Origin: Microbacterium sp.
Lineage (GTDB): Bacteria; Actinomycetota; Actinomycetes; Actinomycetales; Microbacteriaceae
Reading direction: 5' to 3'
Length of the DNA stretch: 63,677 nt
NCBI GenBank assembly: GCA_003524435.1
Contig: DQHP01000182.1
Coordinates: forward strand, 1-63,677
The notes below the pieces were generated by a model, which worked only from the letters and a program-made list of their open reading frames with translations, was not told where the DNA came from and ran no database searches. Shown one piece after another: positions 43,328 to 52,120 of the stretch; within the stretch, counting starts at the first letter, position 1; each line of letters opens with the position of its first letter. The position numbers were made by a program, and so were the translations under genes.

Positions 43328-43341
43328 CGTAGATTTGTTCG
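43328..43341. promoter_or_regulatory. Possible LexA-like half-degenerate box before the HNH gene
   Basis: CGTAG-ATTT-GTTCG fits the actinobacterial SOS pattern CGAAC-N4-GTTCG at 8 of 10 fixed positions, with an intact right half. It lies 10 bases before the ATG at 43352, in an AT-rich stretch. A second CGAAC half-site is at 43309-43313. The match is weak. Confidence 0.25.
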
Positions 43342-43351
43342 ATACTGGAGT

Positions 43352-44602
43352 ATGCCCATCATTGCAGAGTCTCGAACGGATCCGGCTCGCGCCGACGCCC
43401 GTCGCGCTGCGCTCCTTGACGAGTGGGTCGAACTGGGGTCTCAGATTGCGACCCTTGAGGCGCGTCGCGTCGTTGCACTCGCTGAACGCGCAGAGCTCCT
43501 CGCTTACGAGACCGGGCCAGAGATCGTGCACAGCTCCATGGCGCAACGTTCAATGGTCGCCGAGTTCGCGGCGGCAGGCCACGTTGCGCCCGCAACGATG
43601 AACAATCAGTTCAGCATCGGCGTGGCGCTTGCCAACGACTACCCCGAAACGCTTCGTGCACTGCGAGAGGGACGGATCAGTCGACGTCATGCCGAGGTGA
43701 TTGTTGAGTCCGCTCCGCAGGGAAGCCACGACGATGACGATGATGGGGCAACCTTGCGCGCTGCATACGAGCGTGACCTCGTACCATATGCCTGTGGAAC
43801 CACTGCGCCACGCACCCGCGTGCATGCACGGGCTGTGGCCGCTACGTTGCGCTCCGTGACGCAGGAAGAGGCTCATCGCGAGGGACGAGAAGAGCGCAAG
43901 ATCAGCGTTCGCCCTACCTCCGACGGTATGAGCCAACTTATCGGTGCGGTCCCGGAGTTGTTAGCCGTCGCCATCTATGACCGGCTCACCGCGATGGCTG
44001 CGGCAATGGATGATGATCGCACGATGGATCAGCGGCGCGCAGACCTCTTTTGCGACTTGCTCCTCACTGCCGTGCCATCGAGTGTGATCGGCACCGATAT
44101 GGAGGCGTTTCGCCCCACCGTTCAGGTCACCATCGCTGCGAGCACGCTTGCTGAGCGCGATGACATGATGGCCGAGTTCGACGGAATTGGTCCCATTCAC
44201 CCAGACTTCGCCCGAGGCCTCGCCGGAAACGCGCCCAGCTTCGCTCGGCTCTTCCTCGACCCGAGCGGAATGGTCACGAACGTCGATACTTACGTGCCCT
44301 CCAGCCGCATGAAACGGTACTTACGAGCACGTGATCAGCACTGTCGTTTTCCCGGATGCCGCGCGAAGCCGTCCCGATGTGAGATTGATCACAATCACGA
44401 CAGAGCATTGGGCGGAGCAACTTCCCTCTGCAACCTCGCGTGCTTCTGTTCGAGTCACCATCCGCTGAAGCATCCCGACGTCGACGCACGACATCGGTGG
44501 ACCGTCACGCAAGAGCCAGAGGGAACGCTCGTCTGGCGGAGCCCTCTCGGCCGTGAGTATATCGACAGCCCCGAACTTCGCGTGATGTTTTCCGACGGAT
44601 AA
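43352..44602 (+). CDS. DUF222 and HNH endonuclease domain protein (13E12-like)
   Basis: This 416-residue protein is of the actinobacterial 13E12/REP-associated type. The helical DUF222 domain covers about 20-320, with LANDYPETLRALREGRISRRHAEVI in two pieces. The HNH site is at the C-terminus (about 335-390): RDQHCRFPGCRAKPSRCEID, then HNHD and CNLACFCSSHHPLKH. The domain should bind one metal and cut DNA. These genes are often present in many copies per genome. The ATG 43352 has GGAG only two bases before it. The 141 bases before the ATG are AT-rich and hold no other gene. Confidence 0.85.
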   Translation: MPIIAESRTDPARADARRAALLDEWVELGSQIATLEARRVVALAERAELLAYETGPEIVHSSMAQRSMVAEFAAAGHVAPATMNNQFSIGVALANDYPETLRALREGRISRRHAEVIVESAPQGSHDDDDDGATLRAAYERDLVPYACGTTAPRTRVHARAVAATLRSVTQEEAHREGREERKISVRPTSDGMSQLIGAVPELLAVAIYDRLTAMAAAMDDDRTMDQRRADLFCDLLLTAVPSSVIGTDMEAFRPTVQVTIAASTLAERDDMMAEFDGIGPIHPDFARGLAGNAPSFARLFLDPSGMVTNVDTYVPSSRMKRYLRARDQHCRFPGCRAKPSRCEIDHNHDRALGGATSLCNLACFCSSHHPLKHPDVDARHRWTVTQEPEGTLVWRSPLGREYIDSPELRVMFSDG

Positions 44603-44609
44603 TAGAGAG

Positions 44610-45104
44610 ATGCAACAGGCAGATGAAGTCGATCGGATCGTCGGCGCATGGAACACCCAGCGCCCCGATCTGGATTTCTCGCCCCTTGAAGTGCTCTCTC
44701 GCATGGACCGGCTTTCCAAGCACCTTGACCGTGCACGACGCGAAGTCTTTCGTCGCAGTGACATCGAAGCGTGGGAGTGGGATGTACTTTCAGCGCTGCG
44801 CCGAGCGGGCGCTCCTTTCCAGCTCTCCCCTAAGAATTTGCTTCAGCAGACGCTGGTCTCCAGTGGCACGATGACCAACCGCATCGACCGTCTCGTCGGC
44901 CGCCGCTTCGTGCGACGCAAGGCTGACCCCGCCGACGGCCGTAGCGTGCTGGTCACGCTGACTGAAGACGGCCAGATCCGCGTAGACGCCGCCATCACTC
45001 GCCTTGTCGATGTCGAAGCTGAACTTCTGCAGGCACTCTCACGCTCCGACCGTGACCGGCTGGCCGGCCTGCTGCGAAAACTCAGCCTGAGCTACGACGC
45101 TTGA
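44610..45104 (+). CDS. MarR family transcriptional regulator
   Basis: This 164-residue dimeric winged-helix protein has the DNA-binding part NLLQQTLVSSGTMTNRIDRL and the wing RRKADPADGRSVLVTLTEDG. The helices at both ends form the dimer interface. It is tightly linked to the pseudouridine synthase gene downstream (13-base gap) and lies seven bases after the HNH gene. No cysteine suggesting an OhrR-type sensor is evident. The ligand is unknown. Confidence 0.92.
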   Translation: MQQADEVDRIVGAWNTQRPDLDFSPLEVLSRMDRLSKHLDRARREVFRRSDIEAWEWDVLSALRRAGAPFQLSPKNLLQQTLVSSGTMTNRIDRLVGRRFVRRKADPADGRSVLVTLTEDGQIRVDAAITRLVDVEAELLQALSRSDRDRLAGLLRKLSLSYDA

Positions 45105-45117
45105 TGGCGGCCCTCTA

Positions 45118-46032
45118 ATGGCGATGCGTTCTCCGCTGCCCGTTCGCGACGGCGTCGGCGCCACACGTCTGCATCTTCCGGATTCGGGGCCGTGGCCCAC
45201 AATCAGCGCATATATGGTCGAGCGTTTTTTCCACCTCGACGCGGAGTGGTTACGTGAGCGTTTCGACCGCGGCGAGATTGTTGCCTTTGATGGCTCCGCA
45301 GTGCGGCGCGACACTCCTCTCGGCGCGGAAGAGTTCATCTGGTACTACCGGGAACCACCCGAAGAAACCGAGATCCCGTTCTACTCCGAGATTCTGTATC
45401 AAGACGATGATCTCGTCGTCATCGATAAGCCGCATTTCCTGCCCACCACCCCGGCCGGGCGTTACGTGCAGAATTCGGCACTGGTAAGGCTCCGCAGACA
45501 ACTCGACAACGCTGACCTCGCTCCCATCCACCGCTTGGATCGCGCGACCGCCGGCATCTTGATGTTTTCCGCGCGCCCAGAAACTCGCGGCTCCTACCAA
45601 TCGCTGTTTCAACGCAGGAGCATCGAGAAGGTCTACGAAGCGGTGTCCGCGCGCCCCGAGAATTGGGAGAGCCCGCTTCCGCTGACCGTGCGATTGCATA
45701 TCGAGAAACTTCGTGCCCAGGTCTGTGTTGAGGTCAGCTCCGAACGCGAACCCAACTCCGAGACGCTGGTTGAGCTGATCGATGCTAATGACCACGTCGT
45801 CCACACACTGCTGAAACCGCACACCGGAAAGATGCACCAGTTGCGCGTGCACCTGGCATCGGTGGGCATTGGGATCCTGCACGACAATCTGTATCCCATC
45901 CTCACCGATGAGAAGCCTGACGACCATGAGCGGCCGCTGCAACTCCTCGCGCGAGAGCTCCGTTTCACCGACCCACTGTCCGGAAAAGAACGCGAGTTTG
46001 TGACGCAGCGCACGCTGCAATACGCACCGTAG
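45118..46032 (+). CDS. RluA-family RNA pseudouridine synthase
   Basis: This 304-residue protein isomerises uridine in rRNA or tRNA. An N-terminal S4-like part with a WL-RERFDRGEIVAFDG pattern is followed by the catalytic domain: VVIDKPHFLPTTP, HRLDRATAGILMF (catalytic Asp of HRLD), FQRRSIEKVYEAV, and KTGxxHQLRVH in the form HTGKMHQLRVHLAS. This fits the RluA group, subgroup RluC/RluD/TruC unclear. It is convergent with dhaM, 15 bases between the stops. Confidence 0.9.
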   Translation: MAMRSPLPVRDGVGATRLHLPDSGPWPTISAYMVERFFHLDAEWLRERFDRGEIVAFDGSAVRRDTPLGAEEFIWYYREPPEETEIPFYSEILYQDDDLVVIDKPHFLPTTPAGRYVQNSALVRLRRQLDNADLAPIHRLDRATAGILMFSARPETRGSYQSLFQRRSIEKVYEAVSARPENWESPLPLTVRLHIEKLRAQVCVEVSSEREPNSETLVELIDANDHVVHTLLKPHTGKMHQLRVHLASVGIGILHDNLYPILTDEKPDDHERPLQLLARELRFTDPLSGKEREFVTQRTLQYAP

Positions 46033-46047
46033 CGTCGACGTCGCGGC

Positions 46048-46770
46048 TCAGGCCTCGCCGAAGCCCTCCGCAATCAGCGCGCTCAGGGCTGCAACAGCCT
46101 CCGCGGCATCCGGACCCTGGGCGTCAATGCGCACGGTGTGACCACCTGCCGCTGCGAGGGAAAGAATCCCGATCAAACTGGCCGCTTTCACCGGGCCGCG
46201 CTCTGCCGTGAGGTTGGTGATCTCAATCGCGGACTCGTACCCGCTCGCTGTGCGCACGAGCACCGCTGCGGGACGAGAGTGCAGGCCCTGAGGATTTATC
46301 AGTTCCACGTCCCCTGATGCCGCGTCAGAAGACTCGGGAGCGGAAGCCGCCTCGTGCACCTCAGGCTCCTCCGCCTCCTGTGCGCTCTGCTTGGCGAGCA
46401 GTGCTTGATTCGCTTCTTGGCACACGACGTCGAGGGACGCTCCGGCTGCAGCGACGACGACCGCGGCCGTTGTCGCCTCTACGAACGGACCGCTGCTGAT
46501 GCGCACGGGAACCGTACTCGAGCGGATATCCAGTGCGAGCGATGCACTGAGCACCGCAGAGCCGAGATCGGTAATCAAGACCACCCCGGAGGCTACTTCT
46601 GCCAGCTCATCGACGGCCGCAGCGATCGCCGCGGCATCCGTGCCGAATCCTCCTGCAGCCCCACCAGCGAGACGAATCTCTGGACGCACATCGTGAACCA
46701 TCTGCATCGCAAGATCAGCAGTCGCCTGTGCCAGCGGCTCGCTGTGCGAAACGAGAACCAGCCCGATCAT
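46048..46770 (-). CDS. dhaM: PTS-dependent dihydroxyacetone kinase phosphotransferase subunit
   Basis: This 240-residue protein has two PTS domains. Residues 1-125 are the EIIA(Man)-like DhaM domain with phospho-His9 (VSHSEPLA). An Ala/Glu linker (about 127-152) follows, then an HPr-like domain (154-240) with GLHSRPAAVLV (His164). There is no enzyme I domain, so the general enzyme I is used. It rephosphorylates the ADP held by DhaL. The start overlaps dhaL by four bases. Confidence 0.93.
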   Translation of the reverse strand: MIGLVLVSHSEPLAQATADLAMQMVHDVRPEIRLAGGAAGGFGTDAAAIAAAVDELAEVASGVVLITDLGSAVLSASLALDIRSSTVPVRISSGPFVEATTAAVVVAAAGASLDVVCQEANQALLAKQSAQEAEEPEVHEAASAPESSDAASGDVELINPQGLHSRPAAVLVRTASGYESAIEITNLTAERGPVKAASLIGILSLAAAGGHTVRIDAQGPDAAEAVAALSALIAEGFGEA

Positions 46771-47411
46771 GCAGCGGTCTCGACGGCGGAGGCGAGGGTG
46801 CGCACAAGCAGTGCAGCCGATGCGGCACCGGGATCAAGATGATCGGCGCTCCGCTCCCCCAAATATGACGCCCGCCCCTTGCGTGCGACAAGCGGGAGGG
46901 TCGCATCGCGACCGCTCTCTGCGGCCTCTGCAGCCTTCGCCAACGCCCGCGCTGCCGATGTGCCCGCGTCAAGGGCCTCGCTGAGTGCATCCACGGCGGG
47001 CTGGAGCGCATCGATCATAGTTTTGTCGCCGATCTCCGCACGTCCACGACGAATGACCCCAGAGATTCCGGCACGAAGGCTTGTCGCCAGTTCTTCCGGT
47101 GTGATGGTTGTGGTTGCGGGTGCGGCCTTTGCCATATCGAGGAAGAGCGTGCCGTACAGCGAGCCGCTTGCTCCGCCGACCTTGGACACAACGGCCATTC
47201 CGACCGCTTTGAACAGTGCCGCCACATCAGCAGGGGTGTTCTGCTCCAGCGCGGCCAACAGCGCGGCCGTGCCTCGTTCCATATTCGTGCCGTGGTCGGC
47301 ATCTCCTATTGCTGAATCAAGCTCGGTCAACCAGGCAGCCTTCTCATGCACCTCGTCGGCGTATGAGTGCAGCCAGCCCGTCAAAGTCTCCAGTGTGATC
47401 GCGTCGGTCAT
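46767..47411 (-). CDS. dhaL: Dihydroxyacetone kinase subunit DhaL
   Basis: This 214-residue ADP-binding subunit is an all-helical barrel with the metal aspartates in SAIGDADHGTNMERG (about 30-44). KVGGASGSLYGTLF and the C-terminal ARKGRASYLGERSADHLDPG bind nucleotide. Phosphate passes from DhaM to ADP in DhaL and then to dihydroxyacetone in DhaK. The start at 47411 is two bases after the dhaK stop and has GGGGGAA before it; ATG 47426 inside dhaK is the alternative. Confidence 0.94.
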   Translation of the reverse strand: MTDAITLETLTGWLHSYADEVHEKAAWLTELDSAIGDADHGTNMERGTAALLAALEQNTPADVAALFKAVGMAVVSKVGGASGSLYGTLFLDMAKAAPATTTITPEELATSLRAGISGVIRRGRAEIGDKTMIDALQPAVDALSEALDAGTSAARALAKAAEAAESGRDATLPLVARKGRASYLGERSADHLDPGAASAALLVRTLASAVETAA

Positions 47412-47413
47412 CT

Positions 47414-48406
47414 TTAGTTCCCCCATTGCAGTGCGGGCGTGGACACCGGAGCATCCCAGAGCCGCAAAAGCTCGTCATCGACAGGCACAATCGTCAGCGA
47501 GCATCCGGCCATATCGAGGCTGGTGATGTAGTCGCCCACAAGTGAGCGAGCGATCGTGATCCCCTTCTCGGTGAGCAGATCCGACACCTCAGCAAACATC
47601 GCATACAGCTCGATCAGCGGTGTTCCGCCGAGTCCGCTGAGCAAGACTATTACCGGAGAATCAATCGCATCCTGATCCGAGAGGATGGCCGAAACGAGCT
47701 CTGCCGCCAGATCGTGTGCACTCATCATGGGCGTCCGGCGGCGCCCGGGCTCACCGTGGATGCCGACGCCGAGTTCCATCTCGTCCTCCGGGAGGTCGAA
47801 ACTGGGGTGGCCTACGGCAGGGACAGTGCCGCTCGTGAGCGCGGCTCCCATCGACCGACCAGCCTGAGCGACTCGTTCAGCGATGGCGTGAACGTCGTCG
47901 AGAGAGCGACCCTCCGCTGCCGCGGCTCCGGCGATCTTCTCGACGATGACGGTGGTTCCCACGCCCCTGCGACCTGCGGTAAAGGTCGAGTCTTCCACCG
48001 CGACGTCATCGGCCACGACGACGGAGCGGACGTTGATTCCTTCTGCCTCGGCAAGTTCTGCGGCCATCTCGAAGTTGAGCACGTCACCGGTGTAGTTCTT
48101 CACGACGAACAGCACTCCAGACCCGTTATCAACTGCACCGGCGGCAGCGAGCATCTGATCGGGCGTCGGAGAGGTGAAAATCTCCCCCGCACATGCGGCA
48201 GCCAGCATCCCACTGCCGACGAAGCCGCTGTGCAGCGGCTCGTGCCCCGTGCCACCACCGGAGATCAGCGAGACCTGACCGGCCGGCACCTCCGCGCGGT
48301 GGACAACACGATTTTCAGTATCAACGACGAGGTCGGGATGCGCGGCCTGAACGCCGCGAAGCGCATCAGCCAATAGTGACTCTGGGGTGTTGATGAGCTT
48401 CTTCAT
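47414..48406 (-). CDS. dhaK: Dihydroxyacetone kinase subunit DhaK
   Basis: This 330-residue protein binds dihydroxyacetone covalently through a histidine. GGGTGHEPLHSGFVGSGML is the N-terminal signature, followed by VKNYTGDVLNF and GIHGEPGRRR (the catalytic His region). The product is dihydroxyacetone phosphate for glycolysis. ATG 48406 has AAAGGAGA seven bases upstream; a longer open frame has no such site. It is the first gene of dhaKLM and faces two palindromes at 48465-48499. Confidence 0.95.
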   Translation of the reverse strand: MKKLINTPESLLADALRGVQAAHPDLVVDTENRVVHRAEVPAGQVSLISGGGTGHEPLHSGFVGSGMLAAACAGEIFTSPTPDQMLAAAGAVDNGSGVLFVVKNYTGDVLNFEMAAELAEAEGINVRSVVVADDVAVEDSTFTAGRRGVGTTVIVEKIAGAAAAEGRSLDDVHAIAERVAQAGRSMGAALTSGTVPAVGHPSFDLPEDEMELGVGIHGEPGRRRTPMMSAHDLAAELVSAILSDQDAIDSPVIVLLSGLGGTPLIELYAMFAEVSDLLTEKGITIARSLVGDYITSLDMAGCSLTIVPVDDELLRLWDAPVSTPALQWGN

Positions 48407-48464
48407 GCAGGTTCTCCTTTGAACGGCCGGTTGCGATGAATCGGGATGCGTAGGGAAAAGATTA

Positions 48465-48479
48465 TTCGACATTGCCGAA
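48465..48479. promoter_or_regulatory. IclR-type operator 1
   Basis: TTCG-ACATTGC-CGAA is a 15-bp inverted repeat, extended by an A/T pair on both sides. It has the same form as the site at 48485-48499, whose centre is 20 bp away. Together they lie midway between dhaK and the divergent iclR-type gene. Confidence 0.65.
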
Positions 48480-48484
48480 TGAAC

Positions 48485-48499
48485 TTCGTTACTATCGAA
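48485..48499. promoter_or_regulatory. IclR-type operator 2
   Basis: TTCG-TTACTAT-CGAA is a 15-bp inverted repeat, in phase with operator 1 (centre-to-centre 20 bp, two helical turns). The form TTCG-N7-CGAA resembles known IclR-family sites. Confidence 0.65.
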
Positions 48500-48568
48500 T
48501 TCTGGACGTCGATGTTGCGCCTGTCAAGCCCCACCTCTACGGCCGGATACTCTTCTGAGGGAGGTGGA

Positions 48569-49330
48569 ATGATCCAGTCGATTGATCGCGCAGCGAAGAT
48601 CATGAATCTGCTGCGCGGCGCCCGTCGTCTCGGCATCGGCGAGCTAGCCGCAGCGCTTGAGCTCCCTCCATCGACCGTGCACGGCTTGGTCAAGTCTCTG
48701 CAGGCACACGGCCTCGTCGCTCAGGAAAAGAACGGCAATCGGTACGCGTTGGGGCCCGCGCTCGTCAAGCTTTCAAGCGTGTATCTGGACACGCTCGATG
48801 TGCGCGCCCACTCCATCCGATGGATGCACGATCTCTCGCAGCGCACCGGACTCGCCACCCGTCTCGGTGCGCCGCTGCTCGACGAGGTACTCGTCATCCA
48901 TCATGACCGGCGTCCGGACGGCTCAGAGCAGATGCCCGAGACAGGGCTGACGATTCCCGCCCATGCCTCAGCCCTGGGAAAGATTCTGCTGGCATATGAC
49001 GACGAGCTTCTTCGCGAGGTGACCGCAACCCCGCTGATCGAACTCACGGCTGAAACTGTCACTGATCTCGCGGTGCTCCGCGGCGAACTAGAAACAGTGC
49101 GAGAGACTGCGCTCGCTTATGAGAACGAAGAGGCTGTGGTCGGCGAATCCTCGATCGCCGCCCCCGTATGCGGCGAGACCGGTGCCGTCATCGCCGCGGT
49201 CGCCGTGGTGCTCCCGTCGATGGACTGGCCAGTGACGGATGCTGTGCTTCACGATCTCCGCGAAAGTGCACGAAGCATTTCGCGCGTGCTCGGGGGGCCA
49301 ACCTGGCCCCCGAGCACGCGCCGACCCTGA
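48569..49330 (+). CDS. IclR family regulator of the dha operon
   Basis: This 253-residue protein is divergent from dhaKLM. The N-terminal winged helix-turn-helix (about 5-65) has IGELAAALELPPSTVHGLVKSL and VAQEKNGNRYALG. The IclR ligand domain (about 80-245) has RLGAPLLDEVLVIHH and PAHASALGKILLAY. GAGGGAGGTGGA before ATG 48569 decides the start. The last residues (GGPTWPPSTRRP) are encoded by a long hairpin at 49282-49321. Dihydroxyacetone or glycerol as ligand is inferred from the neighbours. Confidence 0.9.
   Translation: MIQSIDRAAKIMNLLRGARRLGIGELAAALELPPSTVHGLVKSLQAHGLVAQEKNGNRYALGPALVKLSSVYLDTLDVRAHSIRWMHDLSQRTGLATRLGAPLLDEVLVIHHDRRPDGSEQMPETGLTIPAHASALGKILLAYDDELLREVTATPLIELTAETVTDLAVLRGELETVRETALAYENEEAVVGESSIAAPVCGETGAVIAAVAVVLPSMDWPVTDAVLHDLRESARSISRVLGGPTWPPSTRRP
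49282..49321. terminator. Bidirectional terminator hairpin inside the iclR coding end
   Basis: Arms 49282-49300 and 49304-49321 form an 18-bp GC-rich stem with one bulged G and a 3-base loop (ACC). It lies within the last 15 codons of the IclR-type gene. It also lies just past the stop (49338) of the convergent permease gene, so it can end both transcripts. There is no T-run. Confidence 0.7.
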
Positions 49331-49337
49331 CCCCTGC

Positions 49338-51227
49338 CTACCGTTGCGGCGTCATGCTGCGCCATCCGACCGAGACCATCGTCACCATCGGCAGCACGGC
49401 CACCATCATCGCCAGTCCGCCGAAGATCACCGGGTCGAAGGCGGCAAGAGGGTTACCCAGCATCCCGATGCCGAGGCCGAGCAGCGCGGGGAGCACGGCA
49501 AGAACGCCCAGCACGAGCGCGGCAGCCGCCACGAAAAGTGATTCCACGGCGACCATCGACGTCAATTGTGGCCGCGTCGCTCCGCTGCGGCGCAGCAGTT
49601 CGAACTCTTCCCGGCGTCCGGAGGTGATCGTGGCCAGCGACTGGAGCGCAGCGACGGCGATGAACGCGAGCAGCGCCAGCAGCAGGACATTCGACAGCCC
49701 CTGCTCCTCACCGCTGACGGCTTGCGCAGCTTGAGAGTACTCATGCGGCTCCAGCACCAGCGCGCCGTCTGCCTCCAGGATGCCTCGCACGTCGGCCGTC
49801 GACCCCGGCGCGGTGCCCACCAGCAGCGCAATCGATGAGGGCTCGGCTGACGCATCCCCCGGCGACATGAGGTACTCGCCCACTCCGAGAGAATTCTCGT
49901 AGATCGCAACGATCCGCGCGATGGCGTCTCCTTCGCCGGGCAGGCGAATATCGACGCTGTCGCCGATTCCCTTGCCGCTGAGCGCGATCGTGTCGCGGCT
50001 CACCGCGATCGTGCCGTCGTCGGTCAGATCATCGAGCGACCCCTCGAGCACGCCCGGTTCAAGCAGTTCGGTGTTCACGGGTGTGATCGTGCGAATCGCC
50101 GTCGGCATCCACGTGAGGGCATCGAGTCCGGGAATCTCCACCCCCGTCGTTTCGACACGCACCGAAGCCCGAACTGCCGAAGTCTGGGCCACGGCTGTCA
50201 CGCCGGGCACTCCCTCGACGGTGTCGAGGTCAGGGGCCGCCGTACCTTCTGCACCAGAAACAATGAGATCGGCGTTGAGCGCCTGCTCCAACTGCTCCCC
50301 CGTCGCCGCGGATGAGACGATTCCCACACCGGATTGCACGGCGCCGAGCGACAGTAACAGCGCCAGCGGCACAATGACGGCGGCGTTGCGGCGCGAGAAA
50401 CCACGAGCATTCACCGCGGCCAGCACCAGGGCGGGCTGTGCCTCCGATGCCGTCGCTGCGGCAGCACGTGTGGCGACCGTGCTGAAGATGATCGGTCCGG
50501 CGAGCGCGACAGCGACGATCAGCAGAATGACACTGCTGGCACCGGATGCTGTGCCGAGGATACCTTCGAAGAAGAACGGAATCATCGCGACGAGCAGTCC
50601 TGCGACTCCTGTGGCCACAGCGGCGATACGGCGTCCCTTCGAGATCATCGCCGGCTCGAAGCCGCTCTGCTGGACGGCGGCTGTGGGGGTCAACCGGGCG
50701 CTCTCCCGTGCGGCAAGACGCCCCGCAACCAGTGCGGTCGGAAACATCACCGCAAGAGTGGCGATGATCGAAAGCTGGGCGAACGGCAGCACGAAGCCTT
50801 CGGGAACGATGCCGTTAGAGACGAGCAACGGAGTCAGTACCGGCGCGAGCAGGATTCCCGCCACGATGCCGACGGGCGCAGCGGCGAGGACCACGACAGA
50901 TACTTCGGCGGTGATCTGTTGACGGACCTGAGCGGCGGTGGCGCCGATGGAACGCAGAAGCGCGAATTCCCGACGCCGACGTCGTAAGGCGGTCGCGACG
51001 GTGGAGGCGACGATGAACACCACGATGATCAGCGTCGTGCCGGCGAAGGATGATGCCAAGGCCGACAGCATCGACATCCCGCTGTCGAACTCATCTGCGC
51101 TCCAGCCCGCTTGCAGCCAGGCTCCGGTAGCCGTGAGCAGCGCCGTCGCGAGGGCCACGATGACGAAAGTACCGACGAGGCTCGCCCGATTTATGCGGAA
51201 GACGGACCGCAGAACACCGCGCATCAC
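49338..51227 (-). CDS. FtsX-type ABC transporter permease
   Basis: This 629-residue protein has two FtsX-like halves. There is a first membrane segment after RGVLRSVFRINRASL, and blocks of three segments follow around 50-155 and 525-625. Segments in the middle (about 195-305) enclose a large extracytoplasmic loop of about 200 residues. RRRRREFALLRSIGATAAQVR (in two parts) and GRREEFELLRRSGATRPQL mark the cytosolic coupling helices of each half. It works with the ATPase upstream. Such pairs often remove antimicrobial peptides or lipids. The start is GTG 51227 (GTGA overlap) or ATG 51224. Confidence 0.88.
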   Translation of the reverse strand: MMRGVLRSVFRINRASLVGTFVIVALATALLTATGAWLQAGWSADEFDSGMSMLSALASSFAGTTLIIVVFIVASTVATALRRRRREFALLRSIGATAAQVRQQITAEVSVVVLAAAPVGIVAGILLAPVLTPLLVSNGIVPEGFVLPFAQLSIIATLAVMFPTALVAGRLAARESARLTPTAAVQQSGFEPAMISKGRRIAAVATGVAGLLVAMIPFFFEGILGTASGASSVILLIVAVALAGPIIFSTVATRAAAATASEAQPALVLAAVNARGFSRRNAAVIVPLALLLSLGAVQSGVGIVSSAATGEQLEQALNADLIVSGAEGTAAPDLDTVEGVPGVTAVAQTSAVRASVRVETTGVEIPGLDALTWMPTAIRTITPVNTELLEPGVLEGSLDDLTDDGTIAVSRDTIALSGKGIGDSVDIRLPGEGDAIARIVAIYENSLGVGEYLMSPGDASAEPSSIALLVGTAPGSTADVRGILEADGALVLEPHEYSQAAQAVSGEEQGLSNVLLLALLAFIAVAALQSLATITSGRREEFELLRRSGATRPQLTSMVAVESLFVAAAALVLGVLAVLPALLGLGIGMLGNPLAAFDPVIFGGLAMMVAVLPMVTMVSVGWRSMTPQR

Positions 51228-51985
51228 GACCGCGCTCCCAATTCCAGCAGCCGCTCGGAGATCGACGCGATCGTCGGGTCAATGATCTGTCCGTTCACCC
51301 GGCCATCTCTCAGAAATACCACGCGCTCCGCGATCGCCGCTGCGCGCGCATCGTGAGTGACCAGCACCAGCGTCTGACCCAACCGTGCCGCAGTGGTGCG
51401 CAGGACATCGAGCACCTGTTCACCGGTGTGTGCGTCCAGCGCACCAGTGGGCTCATCGGCGAAGACGACAATCGGTTGTGAGATGAGCGCGCGGGCGATC
51501 GCGACACGCTGCGCCTGTCCGCCCGAGAGAGCAGACGGCAGTCGATCCTCCAAGCCGGTGAGACCGACGGACTCGATCAGCCAGTTCTGCCACTGCGGAT
51601 CGGGCTGACGGCCGGCCAGTACAAGCGGCAGCCCGATGTTCTCGGCCACAGTGAGGTGGTTCAGGAGGTTATACGCCTGGAACACGAAGCCGATGTGATC
51701 CCGGCGGAAGCGAGTGAGATCATCTGTCGCCATCCCGCTCAACTCGGTGTCTCCGACGACGACGCGTCCGTGCGATGGACTGTCCAGCCCTGCCGCAACG
51801 TTGAGGAAGCTGGACTTGCCGGAACCGGACGGCCCCATGATCGCGGTGAACGAGCCCGGCGCGATCTCCAGGGTCACGGCGTCCAGCGCGGTGACGAAGC
51901 CCGGGCCGTTCGGGTAGAGCCTGCTCACCTGATCGAATCGCACCGCGCCAACGGTGCGTGTCACGGGGGGATATGTAGTGTTCAT
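51224..51985 (-). CDS. ABC transporter ATP-binding protein (MacB/LolD type)
   Basis: This 253-residue single ATPase has GPSGSGKSSFLNVAAGLD (Walker A), FVFQAYNLLNHLTVAENI (Q-loop, typical for this group), LSGGQAQRVAIARAL (signature) and VVFADEPTGALD (Walker B). It is the energy subunit for the FtsX-type permease it overlaps. A two-component pair lies 135 bases upstream in the same direction. That layout resembles peptide-stress modules, though those usually use an OmpR- rather than a NarL-type regulator. Confidence 0.93.
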   Translation of the reverse strand: MNTTYPPVTRTVGAVRFDQVSRLYPNGPGFVTALDAVTLEIAPGSFTAIMGPSGSGKSSFLNVAAGLDSPSHGRVVVGDTELSGMATDDLTRFRRDHIGFVFQAYNLLNHLTVAENIGLPLVLAGRQPDPQWQNWLIESVGLTGLEDRLPSALSGGQAQRVAIARALISQPIVVFADEPTGALDAHTGEQVLDVLRTTAARLGQTLVLVTHDARAAAIAERVVFLRDGRVNGQIIDPTIASISERLLELGARS

Positions 51986-52085
51986 CGGTGCTGCTCCTGA
52001 AAGTCGAGTACAAGTGTGTTGATGTATTCGACGCTATGAGCAGCGAGGGGGCGTCCCCAGCCCCGTGCGATGGCATCCTTCAGGT

Positions 52086-52101
52086 TGCATCTTTCGATGC
52101 A
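52086..52101 (-). terminator. Weak candidate terminator after the NarL-type regulator
   Basis: TGCATC-TTTC-GATGCA gives a 6-bp stem with a 4-base loop, 20 bases after the regulator stop on the minus strand and before the ABC genes. It has no T-run and is short. Confidence 0.3.
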
Positions 52102-52120
52102 GGAACGGTCGCAGTCAGCG

